A stretch of 64,000 bases of DNA from Noviherbaspirillum cavernae (GTDB taxonomy: Bacteria > Pseudomonadota > Gammaproteobacteria > Burkholderiales > Burkholderiaceae_D): assembly GCF_003590875.1 (NCBI RefSeq), contig NZ_QYUN01000002.1:2852001-2916000 (forward strand). Reading direction: 5' to 3'. Below are positions 8,900 through 17,953 of this stretch, in pieces; position 1 is the first letter of the stretch; each line of letters begins with the position of its first letter. Below the pieces are notes generated by a model, which saw only the letters and a program-made list of their open reading frames with translations, made no database searches and had not been told where the DNA came from. Position numbers and translations under genes: made by a program.

Positions 8900-10132
8900 T
8901 CACAGCAGCGTCTTCGCCAGCGCCTCCAGCTGCGCCCGGTATTCCTCCTCATTCAGATGCTTGCGCGCCACGCCGCTCTCGTGCGCGGCAGTAGCGATCT
9001 TCGGCGTCACACCTGTCAGCAGACGCTTGTCGAGCAGGGTCGGCACGATGTAATCGCGGCCGAAGTGTTCGTCGCTGCGCGCCATGGCGGCAAGCGCCTC
9101 GACGCAGGCCAGCTTCATCGGCTGATTGATGTTGGTCGCGGCAGAATCGAGCGCGGCGCGGAACAGGTAGGGGAAGCACAGCGCGTTGTTGATCTGGTTC
9201 GGATAGTCGGAGCGACCGGTGGCGACGATGGCATCCGGCGCGACTTCGCGCACCAGTTCCGGCCGCAGTTCCGGCTCGGGGTTGGCCAGCGCGAACACGA
9301 TCGGCTTGGCGGCCATCTTCTTCACGTCGTCCTGCTTCAGCAGGCCCGGGCCGGACACGCCGAGGAACATGTCGGCCATGTGCATCACGTCCGACATGGT
9401 CTTGGCGTCGGTGTTCTGCGCCCAGGCACGCTTCTCTTTGGTTAATTCGCGGTTCGTGGTCAGCACGCCGCGGCTGTCGCAGACGAAGATGTTTTCACGC
9501 TGCACGCCCAGGTCCAGCAAGAGGTCGAGGCAAGCCATCGCCGCCGCGCCCGCGCCGGAGCAGACCACCTTGAGCTTCGTGATATCGCGTCCGGTCAGCT
9601 GAACCGCATTCAGCAGGCCGGCACCCACCACGATCGCGGTACCGTGCTGGTCGTCGTGGAAGACCGGGATCGACAGGCGGTCGCGCAGGTGATGCTCGAT
9701 GAAGAAGCATTCCGGCGCCTTGATGTCTTCGAGGTTGATGCCGCCGAAAGTCGGGTGCAGTGCGGCGATGATGTCCACCAGCTTTTCCGGATCGGTTTCG
9801 TCGATTTCGATGTCGAAAGCGTCGATGCCCGCGAACTTCTTGAACAGGACCGACTTGCCTTCCATGACCGGCTTGCCTGCCAGCGCGCCGATGTCGCCCA
9901 GGCCGAGCACGGCTGTGCCGTTGGTGATCACGCCGACCAGATTGCCCTTGGCAGTGTATTCATAGGCCTTGGCGGGGTTCTTGTGGATCTCGATGCAGGG
10001 CACGGCGACGCCCGGCGAATAGGCGAGCGAGAGGTCGGCCTGGCTGCCGACCGCCTTGGTGACTTGAATGGCGATTTTTCCGGGCTGTCCGTGGGAGTGG
10101 TATTCCAGCGCATTTTGTTCCAGCGATTTCAT
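8900..10132 (-). CDS. NADP-type malic enzyme, short single-domain form
   Basis: 410 residues: malic enzyme N-domain with [12 protein letters not shown] and [20 protein letters not shown], the substrate/metal region [12 protein letters not shown]...[14 protein letters not shown], and the NAD(P)-binding domain with [12 protein letters not shown]. It decarboxylates malate to pyruvate. The large MaeB proteins of Burkholderiales carry a C-terminal phosphotransacetylase-like domain and reach about 760 residues; here the protein ends after the malic enzyme part ([10 protein letters not shown]) with a proper stop and terminator, so this is a naturally short form rather than a truncation. The frame is open upstream to 11467, but the conserved start [19 protein letters not shown] at 10132 follows GAGAAGA. 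Confidence 0.88.
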   Translation of the reverse strand: MKSLEQNALEYHSHGQPGKIAIQVTKAVGSQADLSLAYSPGVAVPCIEIHKNPAKAYEYTAKGNLVGVITNGTAVLGLGDIGALAGKPVMEGKSVLFKKFAGIDAFDIEIDETDPEKLVDIIAALHPTFGGINLEDIKAPECFFIEHHLRDRLSIPVFHDDQHGTAIVVGAGLLNAVQLTGRDITKLKVVCSGAGAAAMACLDLLLDLGVQRENIFVCDSRGVLTTNRELTKEKRAWAQNTDAKTMSDVMHMADMFLGVSGPGLLKQDDVKKMAAKPIVFALANPEPELRPELVREVAPDAIVATGRSDYPNQINNALCFPYLFRAALDSAATNINQPMKLACVEALAAMARSDEHFGRDYIVPTLLDKRLLTGVTPKIATAAHESGVARKHLNEEEYRAQLEALAKTLL

Positions 10133-10762
10133 TTTCTTCTCTTTCAGCAATTGGTCGGTTCGATTGTCGACGGCCCGGGCGGGCGCTTTCATTCGGGCAG
10201 GCGCGAGCGCGTCTGTCGCGCGCAAATCTTCAAGCTGCGGTTCTCCATCAGCTCCACATGTTGCTGGTGCGCTGTGCACCGGTGGCTGCCTGTCAGGCAA
10301 ATGAGGTTCCGTTCCGTTTGGCGGATGCGGACGTGGGTCGACATGGTTTTTCTCGTGCAAATATTTTCGCCGTGGCTGGCGGCACGCACAAAGACCGGTA
10401 AGCCTTTGCCGTTCCGTTGGCGGGCTGCCACCCGGCTTGCCGGCGGCACGCCCATTTCTCTTCCATTGATAAGGCAGAGGGAGCAAACAGCGTGGAACCT
10501 GCGATCGGCAAGTCTTGCGTGCAGGCACGCCGACGGCAGGGAGGCGGTAGCGTAGCACACAATTTCCGGCGCTGCCCGGTTTCGGTGCGCCGCGTGACGC
10601 ACCAGCCCGGGCGGCTGAGCGGCGAATGCGCAATCCCGGATCGGCGCATTGGCGCGCAGTGGCTGCCCGAGTTTGGGTGTCTGCCGAACCGGCATTCCGA
10701 CGTCGGCACTGGCACGGAAAATACTTTCCATAGAGAAACAAAAATGAACAAGGGGTTTCTCG
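10133..10762. other. 630-bp intergenic region between malic enzyme and PilJ-like gene
   Basis: The two flanking genes diverge from this stretch. Open frames cross it on both strands, but none has a convincing start with ribosome-binding site, conserved motif or membrane pattern. It probably holds both promoters and a long leader for the malic enzyme. No known riboswitch consensus was recognised by eye. Confidence 0.4.
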
Positions 10763-11446
10763 ATGCTGCAGCTTCAACGAAGCGGAACGCCGACATGTGA
10801 AGAAGCCAGGGCCGCGACCAAGCTCTCGGGGGAAGCATGCGGCGCGCTGATCAACCTGTCGGGCCGCCGCCGCTTCACCTCGCAACGGATTGTGCTGTAT
10901 TCGGTACTGGCATCGCTCGGGGATGCGCAAGCGCTCGACACCGCGCGTGAGGCGCTGACCTTGTTCCGCGATGCGCATATCGCGCTGATGGACGGCAAGG
11001 GCGAGCTGCCGGGCGTGTTTTGCGAGGAACTGCGGGAAGCCTGTTTCGGTACGTTGCGCGGCGATGAACACATCTGGAATTTCATCCGGCTGGCGGAACG
11101 CATCCTCGATGCGATGCAGGCGAATTACCGCCAGGCACCGGCGCTGCTGGAGGAGCTGGTACAGAGCGCGACCCCGATGCTCGCCATCCTCAATCGCATC
11201 ACCGCCATTTATGAAGAACAGTCGAAGCGATATGCGCTGCAGGTGAAGAAGCAGTTGCGCGGCATCATGAGCGACATCGAAACGATCGCCAAGCAGGCCC
11301 GCATGGTGGCCTTCAATGCCCAGATTGTTGCGGCCCGGGCCGGCGAGGCGGGCCGCGAATTCTCGGTGGTGGCGAGCGTGCTGTCGGGCATCACGGGAGA
11401 GATCGACGGACTGGTGCGCGAGGCATTGAACGGTTCGGCCGCTTGA
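10763..11446 (+). CDS. Soluble PilJ-like / methyl-accepting-type signalling protein
   Basis: 227 residues without membrane segments. Residues 24-46 (ALINLSGRRRFTSQRIVLYS) match the PilJ N-terminal ligand-binding motif 'iNlaGrqRmlsQR' normally found in periplasmic parts of type IV pilus chemotaxis transducers. The C-terminus (VAFNAQIVAARAGEAGREFS) resembles the tip hairpin 'iAlNAaIEAArAGe.GrgFa' of chemoreceptor signalling domains, shortened to one arm. So it looks like a miniature cytoplasmic receptor. The start at 10763 follows AGGGG nine bases upstream. No chemotaxis genes are adjacent. Confidence 0.7.
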   Translation: MLQLQRSGTPTCEEARAATKLSGEACGALINLSGRRRFTSQRIVLYSVLASLGDAQALDTAREALTLFRDAHIALMDGKGELPGVFCEELREACFGTLRGDEHIWNFIRLAERILDAMQANYRQAPALLEELVQSATPMLAILNRITAIYEEQSKRYALQVKKQLRGIMSDIETIAKQARMVAFNAQIVAARAGEAGREFSVVASVLSGITGEIDGLVREALNGSAA

Positions 11447-11626
11447 GATCGCCATCCGCCGAGGCACAGTGCCGTGGTATCGGTATTTTTTCTAACACCC
11501 TCGTAGTTGTTACCGGTTATTCCACCAGCGCCGCTCACGCCGCATTTCCACCCTGCCACATTCAGCTTCCAGCGATCGGCCCGAAGCGCAATCGCAGCAA
11601 CAAATCGCCGCAATGAATCCATCTCG

Positions 11627-11659
11627 ACAATAACGATCGCTGCACGGCATCGTTATTGT
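11627..11659. repeat. Perfect 11-bp inverted repeat in a 500-bp gene-free stretch
   Basis: ACAATAACGAT (11627-11637) is mirrored by ATCGTTATTGT (11649-11659) around an 11-base loop. It is AT-rich in GC-rich surroundings and has no T-tract, so it is an operator or stem-loop candidate rather than a terminator. Otherwise 11447-11955 shows no supportable gene; it lies upstream of the CHRD lipoprotein. Confidence 0.45.
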
Positions 11660-11955
11660 TGCCGCAAGTGCATAGCCCAGCTTTCATGCGATGCCAACGC
11701 GACACTGGCACAAACACTGCAATGCAGCTGCGTCCGGAGGTCCGCAGTCGATGCTGCATGCAATGCCGCGCATTTGCATAGTCAGTCGCCACATCGCCGC
11801 ATGAACGATTCTTGCGTTCAAGGATTCCTCCATGCAGATGTTCATGCGTGCCGCCATGCTCCCGTGGAAAGTCCGGTTGGCCATGCGTCATCGCCTGCCC
11901 GCCTCCGAATTGCGAATTGCTTTCGCATCCTTCAATCCTTTCCGGAGGCATCACC

Positions 11956-13176
11956 ATGAAACACATTTTTTCCAGACCCGTATTCCGCTGGTCGCTGGCA
12001 GCGACTTTTGCCGTGATGCTCGCAGCGTGCGGCAGCAGCGGCAGCGACGCGCCCCTTGCGGCGGCGGATACCACGACCGATACCTCGACGCCGGCAAGTA
12101 CCACGCCTGCCAGCACCACACCAGCCAGTACCACGCCGGCCGGCACGACACCTGACTCAACGAGCGGCACCACCATTCCTCCCATCACCCAGGCGGCAGC
12201 GCAGGAATTGGTCAATACCTACGCGGCAACGCTGACGGGAGGCGAAGTCAGTCCGGCCACAACCAGTACCGCACGCGGCGCCGGCACGATCGAAATCGAC
12301 CCCGCCACGCGCGTGCTGGTAGCAACCCTGACGACGACCGGCATCACCGGCACAGCCGCCGCGGTGCAATCCGGTGCCGCCGGCGTCAACGGCGCGGTCG
12401 TGTTTCCGTTCACGGAAACCGTTGCCGGCAGCGGAATCTGGACCTACACGGAAGCGCTGACCGAAACCCGGTACAACGAGTTTCTGGCGGCAGTCGGCAA
12501 CCTCTATTTCAGCGTGAGCAGCACCGCCTTCCCGGCAGGAGAAATCCGCGGACAATTGCTGGCGCAAACCGCAACGACCGGCACGACGGGCAGCACGACC
12601 GGCACCACCACGGCGACCGGCTCAAGCACATCAAGCACTGGAGCCGCCATTGACGTCAGCAACAGCACGGCATTCACCTCCGCGCTGCGCGGTGTGCATG
12701 AAGTTCCGACCAACACGAGTACCGCCCACGGCGCGGGATCCGTTGTGGTTGATCCGGTGTCGCGTGCCATGGTCGGAGCCGTGATGACGACCGGCGTTAC
12801 CGGCACAGTCGCGCACATCCACATCGGCGCGCCGGGCGTCGCGGGTGCCATCGTCTTCCCGATGACCGAAACCACAGCCGGAAGCGGGATCTGGACGGTG
12901 ACAGGCACGCTCACCGAAGAACAGTTAACCACCCTGCGGTCAGGCAACTACTACTTCAATGTTCATAGCGTCGCATTCCCGAGCGGAGAAATACGCGGCC
13001 AGATTTCGCCGCTGCAACGAACTTTGGCAAGCATAGGTACCGGCACCACGGGAACCACTGGCACCACGGGAACCACCGGCACCACGGGAACTGGAACCAC
13101 GGGAACTGGAACTTCCAGCAACGGAACGTCGGGAACCGGCACGACAGGTACCGGAGCCACCACCTACACCATGTGA
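11956..13176 (+). CDS. Lipoprotein with two CHRD domains and Thr/Gly-rich linkers
   Basis: 406 residues. A lipoprotein signal (VFRWSLAATFAVMLAACGSS, lipobox LAAC) is followed by a Thr/Pro/Ala repeat linker, a CHRD domain (about 75-200), a Thr/Ser/Gly linker, a second CHRD domain (about 220-365) and a TGTTG-type low-complexity tail. CHRD domains were named from chordin and occur in bacterial surface proteins. The second domain has the usual GTVAHIHIGAPG; in the first the equivalent is GTAAAVQSGAAG, so both His are gone. Start fixed by CGGAGG seven bases before ATG 11956. Confidence 0.85.
   Translation: MKHIFSRPVFRWSLAATFAVMLAACGSSGSDAPLAAADTTTDTSTPASTTPASTTPASTTPAGTTPDSTSGTTIPPITQAAAQELVNTYAATLTGGEVSPATTSTARGAGTIEIDPATRVLVATLTTTGITGTAAAVQSGAAGVNGAVVFPFTETVAGSGIWTYTEALTETRYNEFLAAVGNLYFSVSSTAFPAGEIRGQLLAQTATTGTTGSTTGTTTATGSSTSSTGAAIDVSNSTAFTSALRGVHEVPTNTSTAHGAGSVVVDPVSRAMVGAVMTTGVTGTVAHIHIGAPGVAGAIVFPMTETTAGSGIWTVTGTLTEEQLTTLRSGNYYFNVHSVAFPSGEIRGQISPLQRTLASIGTGTTGTTGTTGTTGTTGTGTTGTGTSSNGTSGTGTTGTGATTYTM
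13038..13155 (+). repeat. Coding low-complexity repeat (Thr/Gly tail of CHRD lipoprotein)
   Basis: Short units based on GGAACCACGGGAACC-like and GGCACCACG-like words repeat imperfectly and encode GTTGTTGTTGTTGTGTTGTG-type sequence. A similar, shorter tract lies at about 12575-12640 between the two CHRD domains. Such tracts are prone to slippage, which would change tail length in frame. Confidence 0.6.
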
Positions 13177-13347
13177 GGAGCACGCTCGGCACGCGACGCA
13201 TCGGGTCGCTGTCGCCGTGTGCCGAACCCCGGTTTTGTTCCGCAACACGTCATGGGCAGGTACAGACCTTCATGCCTGTCCATGATGATTTCTGCAATCG
13301 TGAAAAACGGCATCAGGCATTGCGCCACGTGCCGCCATGTTTTCCGA

Positions 13348-13887
13348 TTATTTTTTCCTTGCGAAGTCGGCAACAGGTTTCACGTTGCCGCAATCGGCGC
13401 TCAACCACTTGCCGCGCGTTTCGCTATGCTGGGTCACGGGTTGACCATGCATCGTTCCCTTGAAATCGTACGTGGCGGTATAGCTGTCGTTGCCTGAATA
13501 CGTTCCCTTGGCTTTGCCCTCGCCTTTCATGAGCGCACCGTTGCAAACGATCTCGGCTGAATAACCATTGCCGCTGCGCTGGAAATTTTTCGATTGGCAA
13601 CCCATTTCCTTCGCGTCTGCGTCCAGCGGCTCGTCGCGCTCGGCAATCTCCTTCGTGACGCAAACCTTGCTGACCATGCCGCCATCCTGTATCTGCGGCA
13701 CATTCATTCCCATCTTGCGCATCTGTTCCATCTGCTCCGCCGACAGCTTCGGCATCGCTTTCATGGCGTCGGATTTGATCGTCATTTCCCACAGGCCCGG
13801 CTTCATCCGATCTGCAGCGAAAGCGGCGACTGAAACGGATGCGGACAACAATGACAGCGTCAGGAATGAAAGGAAGGGCTTGGGCAT
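13348..13887 (-). CDS. DUF3617 family periplasmic protein
   Basis: 179 residues. Signal peptide MPKPFLSFLTLSLLSASVSV with cleavage near AFAAD, then the family start DRMKPGLWEMTIKSD. Met-rich AMPKLSAEQMEQMRKMGMNV follows, then conserved Cys in SKVCVTKEIA, MGCQSKN and EIVCNGA, and TYSGNDSYTATYDF. DUF3617 proteins are common in Proteobacteria and uncharacterised. Start at 13887 follows GGAGAT; the open frame extends ten codons further upstream. Confidence 0.82.
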   Translation of the reverse strand: MPKPFLSFLTLSLLSASVSVAAFAADRMKPGLWEMTIKSDAMKAMPKLSAEQMEQMRKMGMNVPQIQDGGMVSKVCVTKEIAERDEPLDADAKEMGCQSKNFQRSGNGYSAEIVCNGALMKGEGKAKGTYSGNDSYTATYDFKGTMHGQPVTQHSETRGKWLSADCGNVKPVADFARKK

Positions 13888-14061
13888 GGTATCTCCATGA
13901 AGTTGCAAGGTTTGCAAATGCTACTACCGATTACATGGGGCAACAATGCAAACGCCCCCCGTATGCATCATGCAAAACTGACAATGAAAAGTTTGTCGTA
14001 CGGCATGGCGGCACAGCAAGCGGTTATGCTAGCCTTGCCATCAGGTCAATATTGATGCGCC

Positions 14062-15729
14062 ATGTACACCCATTTTTTCAATCTCAGGCAAGCCCCCTTT
14101 TCGATCGCGCCCGATCCGCGCTATCTGTTGATGACGCACGGACATCGCGAGGCCTTGGCGCATCTGATGTATGGCGTCAACAGCGGTGGCGGCCTGGTGC
14201 TGCTGACCGGCGAAATCGGCGCGGGCAAGACGACGGTCTGCCGCTGCTTTCTGGAGCAGGTGCCGTCAACCTGCAACGTCGCCTACATTTTCAATCCGAA
14301 GCTGACGGTCGACGAGCTGCTGCAATCGATTTGCGATGAATTCCGCATCGTCCGCAGCGGCCTCGTGCACGGCGATGCGGCTGCTGCAACGATCAAGGAC
14401 TATGTCGATGCGCTCACGGAGCATCTCCTTGCCGCCCATGCGCAAGGCCGCAACAACGTGCTCATCATCGATGAGGCGCAGAACCTGTCGGCCGACGTGC
14501 TGGAGCAATTGCGCCTGCTGACCAACCTCGAAACCAACGAGCGCAAGCTGCTGCAGATCATACTGATCGGCCAGCCGGAATTGCGCGCGATTCTCGACAA
14601 GCCGGAGTTGAAGCAGCTTGCACAACGCGTGATCGCGCGCTACCACCTCACCGCGCTGTCGGAGCGGGAAACCGCCAGCTACATCGAGCACCGGCTGTCG
14701 ATCGCCGGGCTGACAAATGCGCAACCGTTTCCGCAACGGCTGGCACGGCAGATACACCGGATCACGCAGGGCGTGCCGCGCCGCATCAATCTGCTGTGCG
14801 ACCGCGCCATGCTCGGTGCATATGCGGAAGGCAGGCATGACATCGATTTCCGCATCATCGGCAAGGCCGCCGCCGAGGTATTCGGCAAGGACGGCGCGGT
14901 GCGCGTCAATCGCTGGCCGCATGTGGCGGGCGGCTTGATCGCCGGTGCCGCCGTCATTGCGGCACTGGCATGGACCATGGACATACGCTGGGTCAAGAAA
15001 TCGGGCGCCGGATCGGGGCCGCCGACGGTCGTCACGGACGCGCCTGATGCACCGCAAGACGGATCAAGGCCGATCGCTGGCACCGTACAGGCATCGGCTG
15101 CGCAAGGCACGGCACAACCGCCGGCCGGCCTGCGCAGCGAGAAAGACGCCTACCTCCTGCTGGCTCAAGCCTGGGACGTGACACTGGACGATGGCGATCC
15201 GTGCAAGTCCGCAGCCGAAAGCAGGCTGCACTGCCTGCGCAGCACCAAGGGCTTGCGCGAGCTGCGGCAGCTGGACCGCCCCGCCATACTGACCCTGCAC
15301 GATGGCGAGAACCAGCCGTACTACGTGCTGCTGACCGGCCTGACCGATACCAGCGCCGACATCCGCGCCGGCGACGCGACGCAAACACTGACGCTGGATG
15401 CCTTGAACCGGCATTTTCACGGCGAGTTCGTCACATTGTGGCGCGAACCGTTCGCGTTTCGCGGCGTGCTGAAATCCGGCGATCGCGGTGCGGTTGTGGA
15501 CTGGGTTGCCGCGCAACTGGCAAAGCGAGATGGTGCAAAGGAGCCGGCGAAAGAGCAGCCCTTCGACGACCGGCTGGCCGCGCAAGTGCGCGAGTTCCAG
15601 ACGGCGCGCGGACTGACCGCGGATGGCGTGATCGGACCGGTCACGTTCATGCATCTCAATCATGCGGCCGTGCTGAATGAACCGCGCTTGCGTGGCACGA
15701 CCGATGTGCAGCCAGATGCACCGCATTAG
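14062..15729 (+). CDS. gspA: GspA/ExeA-like AAA ATPase of the general secretion pathway
   Basis: 555 residues. It starts with the ExeA/MshM signature MYTHFFNLRQAPFSIAPDPR. Walker A is GEIGAGKT (50-57) and Walker B VLIIDEAQ (133-140), followed by the sensor region LLQIILIGQPEL. A single membrane helix lies at about 288-306, and the periplasmic part ends in a peptidoglycan-binding type 1 repeat (about 504-533, QVREFQTARGLTADGVIGP). In Aeromonas ExeA binds peptidoglycan with ExeB and helps assemble the secretin. The gspB gene follows 81 bp later, which supports the call; no other type II secretion genes are in the window. Confidence 0.88.
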   Translation: MYTHFFNLRQAPFSIAPDPRYLLMTHGHREALAHLMYGVNSGGGLVLLTGEIGAGKTTVCRCFLEQVPSTCNVAYIFNPKLTVDELLQSICDEFRIVRSGLVHGDAAAATIKDYVDALTEHLLAAHAQGRNNVLIIDEAQNLSADVLEQLRLLTNLETNERKLLQIILIGQPELRAILDKPELKQLAQRVIARYHLTALSERETASYIEHRLSIAGLTNAQPFPQRLARQIHRITQGVPRRINLLCDRAMLGAYAEGRHDIDFRIIGKAAAEVFGKDGAVRVNRWPHVAGGLIAGAAVIAALAWTMDIRWVKKSGAGSGPPTVVTDAPDAPQDGSRPIAGTVQASAAQGTAQPPAGLRSEKDAYLLLAQAWDVTLDDGDPCKSAAESRLHCLRSTKGLRELRQLDRPAILTLHDGENQPYYVLLTGLTDTSADIRAGDATQTLTLDALNRHFHGEFVTLWREPFAFRGVLKSGDRGAVVDWVAAQLAKRDGAKEPAKEQPFDDRLAAQVREFQTARGLTADGVIGPVTFMHLNHAAVLNEPRLRGTTDVQPDAPH

Positions 15730-15810
15730 TTTTCCAATATTGTTCGGCGTGCAGACCGAAAACAGCCGCACGGCTTTTTTCGCGCAGCGCCCTGACGAAA
15801 CAGGTTGATC

Positions 15811-16485
15811 ATGTCTTACATCCTCGACGCATTGAAGAAAGCGGAAGCGGAACGCAGCTTGGGCGCGGTACCGAATCTGCACGCGCAGCCGTTTGTTGCC
15901 GCACCGTCGGCAGACCGATCCGCCTGGCGCACGCCATGGTCATGGGCGACGCTCGCGATCCTGGCAGCGGCCGGTGCGCTTGCCCTGCTCCAGCCATGGC
16001 GCGCGCCCGTGCCGCCGGGGGCGAGCGCCCCCATGCCTGTGGCCCCGAACCCGCCCCTGCCGCAGGTCGCCACCGCGCCTGCTGCGCCAGCGCACACCGC
16101 ACCGCCAGTGGCAGCAAAGGAAACGCCTCCGCCGCCACCCGCCAGGGTGAAATCGGTGAAACCCGCGCTTGCCGAGAAAAAGCCTGCGCCACAGCCAGTG
16201 GCGAAAGTCGTCAAGGAATCAAAACCGGCAGCGGACACTCCTGCGGCAAATGAACCGCCGGTCGTCACGCTGCGCGAACTGCCGGAGAGCATTCAACGGG
16301 AAGTTCCCCGTCTGACCACCAACGGTTACATCTATTCCTCCAACAAGGCGGACCGCACGGTGCTGATCAATCAGAAACTGCTGCATGAAGGCGACCAGAT
16401 CGCCCCCGATCTGACGCTGGAAAAGCTGACGCCAAGCGGCATGGTGCTCAATTACAAGGGATATCGGTACAGGACTTCCTATTGA
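15811..16485 (+). CDS. gspB: GspB-like general secretion pathway protein
   Basis: 224 residues beginning MSYILDALKKAEAERSLG, the conserved cytoplasmic start of GspB/ExeB. A membrane helix (about 42-60, WATLAILAAAGALALLQPW) is followed by a long Pro/Ala linker and the C-terminal T2SSB domain (LRELPESIQREVPRLTTNGY... to the end, VLINQKLLHEGDQIAPDLTL). It partners GspA to open the peptidoglycan for secretin assembly. Start 15811 is preceded by AGGT; a TTG two codons upstream is in frame but unlikely. Confidence 0.88.
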   Translation: MSYILDALKKAEAERSLGAVPNLHAQPFVAAPSADRSAWRTPWSWATLAILAAAGALALLQPWRAPVPPGASAPMPVAPNPPLPQVATAPAAPAHTAPPVAAKETPPPPPARVKSVKPALAEKKPAPQPVAKVVKESKPAADTPAANEPPVVTLRELPESIQREVPRLTTNGYIYSSNKADRTVLINQKLLHEGDQIAPDLTLEKLTPSGMVLNYKGYRYRTSY

Positions 16486-16748
16486 GTGAAGCCCGGCGGG
16501 CCATCCACGTCGGAAAAAATGCGGACAAGTCGCGTTTGTGCCTGATGGCGGCCATTGCCTGCAACAAATTCGTTAATCAATAGACATGCAACCAGACGCG
16601 CGAATTGTTGCCGCGCGAACCATTTGGTGATCGCGAGTTGCAACATCAAGTAGAAAATACTGTATCGTTTCCATATCTGTCAGGAAACAATACAGCCAGC
16701 CGTGACCAGCACGGTAGGGGCGTATTCCGCAACAAGATAGGATGGTTT

Positions 16749-17927
16749 GTGCAACTGGATGCTTTGACTGCGGGCACCGCGCTGATCCTGGTGCAATTGT
16801 GCGTGGCCGTCATCATGACCGGCATCTTCTTCGCGACGCCCAGCGAAAAATGTACGCGCTACTGGGTCCTCTCGGGATTCTCCATCGGTACCGGCATCCT
16901 GATCACCGTCCTGAATGGCGGCGCACCGCGTCCGGCACTACTGATCATCGGCAACAGCATACTGATACTCGGCGTCGTGTTGCAGTGGTCCGGCATCCGG
17001 GCCTTCTACAAAAAACCGCTGGGTTATGCCGGCTGGATCATCGCCGCAATCTTCTTCGTCGTCTATTGCGCACTGCTTCTGCAGGAAGCGCCTGCCAGGC
17101 ATCGCGTCATCCTGCTTTCGGCAGTGATGCTGTCGCTGCTGATTCTCTATTTTCACGAAATCTGGACGAGCCAGAAGCGTCACACCTTTGCAAGCATGCT
17201 GAGCCTGGGCGCGGTGGTCTTGCTGGGCATAGACTATGTCTTCCGCTTTTCCATCATGGCATTCAAGTACGCAGTATCGCTGCCGACGACCAATTCCCTG
17301 CTGTCGATCACGTTGACGTATCTGATACCGACCGCCGGGACGATGCTGCTGTCGTTCGGATTGCTGCTGCTGTATTTCGAACGCATCGTCGCCGACAAGC
17401 ACCATCTGGCCACGCATGACGACCTGACTGGCCTGTTCAATCGGCGCGCTATCGTCGCCGCCGGCGAACGCGAAGTGTCGGTGGCGCTCCGCATGAAGCG
17501 GCCGCTTGCCGTCGCCTTCGTCGACATCGACTTTTTCAAGCAGATCAACGACAAGCACGGCCACCACACAGGTGACCGCGTTCTTGTCGAAGTCGCGCAA
17601 GTCCTCACGCGCACATGCCGCGGCATCGATCTTGCGGGACGGTATGGCGGCGAGGAATTCTGCATCATCCTGCCCGGCATGGAGCAAGACGACCTTCCCG
17701 TCGTTGGCGAACGTCTGGTGAGCGCGGTCTGCCACCACAACTTTCCGGATGCCGGCAGCGTGACGATCAGCATCGGCCTTGCCACGCTGGCTGCCGACGA
17801 ACGCGAATGCTCGTGGGCCGGCCTGATCCGCAAGGCGGACGCCGAACTCTACAAGGCCAAGGCGGCGGGACGGAACTGCTATTCGATGGCAGCCGTCAAC
17901 CGGCAAGACCTGGCGGCGACTGCTTAG
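16749..17927 (+). CDS. Membrane GGDEF diguanylate cyclase
   Basis: 392 residues if started at GTG 16749, which follows AGGA by seven bases and leads directly into the first membrane helix; the frame is open from a TTG at 16605. About seven hydrophobic helices (residues 5-215) precede a GGDEF domain with DIDFFKQINDKHGHHTGD, GGEEF at 300-304 and an inhibitory-site RGID five residues before it. It should make cyclic-di-GMP. The membrane sensor part is unassigned. Confidence 0.83.
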   Translation: MQLDALTAGTALILVQLCVAVIMTGIFFATPSEKCTRYWVLSGFSIGTGILITVLNGGAPRPALLIIGNSILILGVVLQWSGIRAFYKKPLGYAGWIIAAIFFVVYCALLLQEAPARHRVILLSAVMLSLLILYFHEIWTSQKRHTFASMLSLGAVVLLGIDYVFRFSIMAFKYAVSLPTTNSLLSITLTYLIPTAGTMLLSFGLLLLYFERIVADKHHLATHDDLTGLFNRRAIVAAGEREVSVALRMKRPLAVAFVDIDFFKQINDKHGHHTGDRVLVEVAQVLTRTCRGIDLAGRYGGEEFCIILPGMEQDDLPVVGERLVSAVCHHNFPDAGSVTISIGLATLAADERECSWAGLIRKADAELYKAKAAGRNCYSMAAVNRQDLAATA

Positions 17928-17953
17928 TCAGCCTTCTTGCCCGCCTCCCGCCG

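Noticed and set aside
10189..10838. Minus-strand frames of 180-181 codons between malic enzyme and the PilJ-like gene
   Set aside because: Two overlapping frames with no ribosome-binding site or recognisable motif; probably non-coding leader and promoter DNA.
10133..11467. Upstream extension of the malic enzyme frame
   Set aside because: The extra translation is low-complexity and overlaps the PilJ-like gene on the other strand; the conserved start is at 10132.
13038..13155. Possible CRISPR or intergenic satellite
   Set aside because: The repeats are short, irregular and in frame within the CHRD lipoprotein gene; no spacers.
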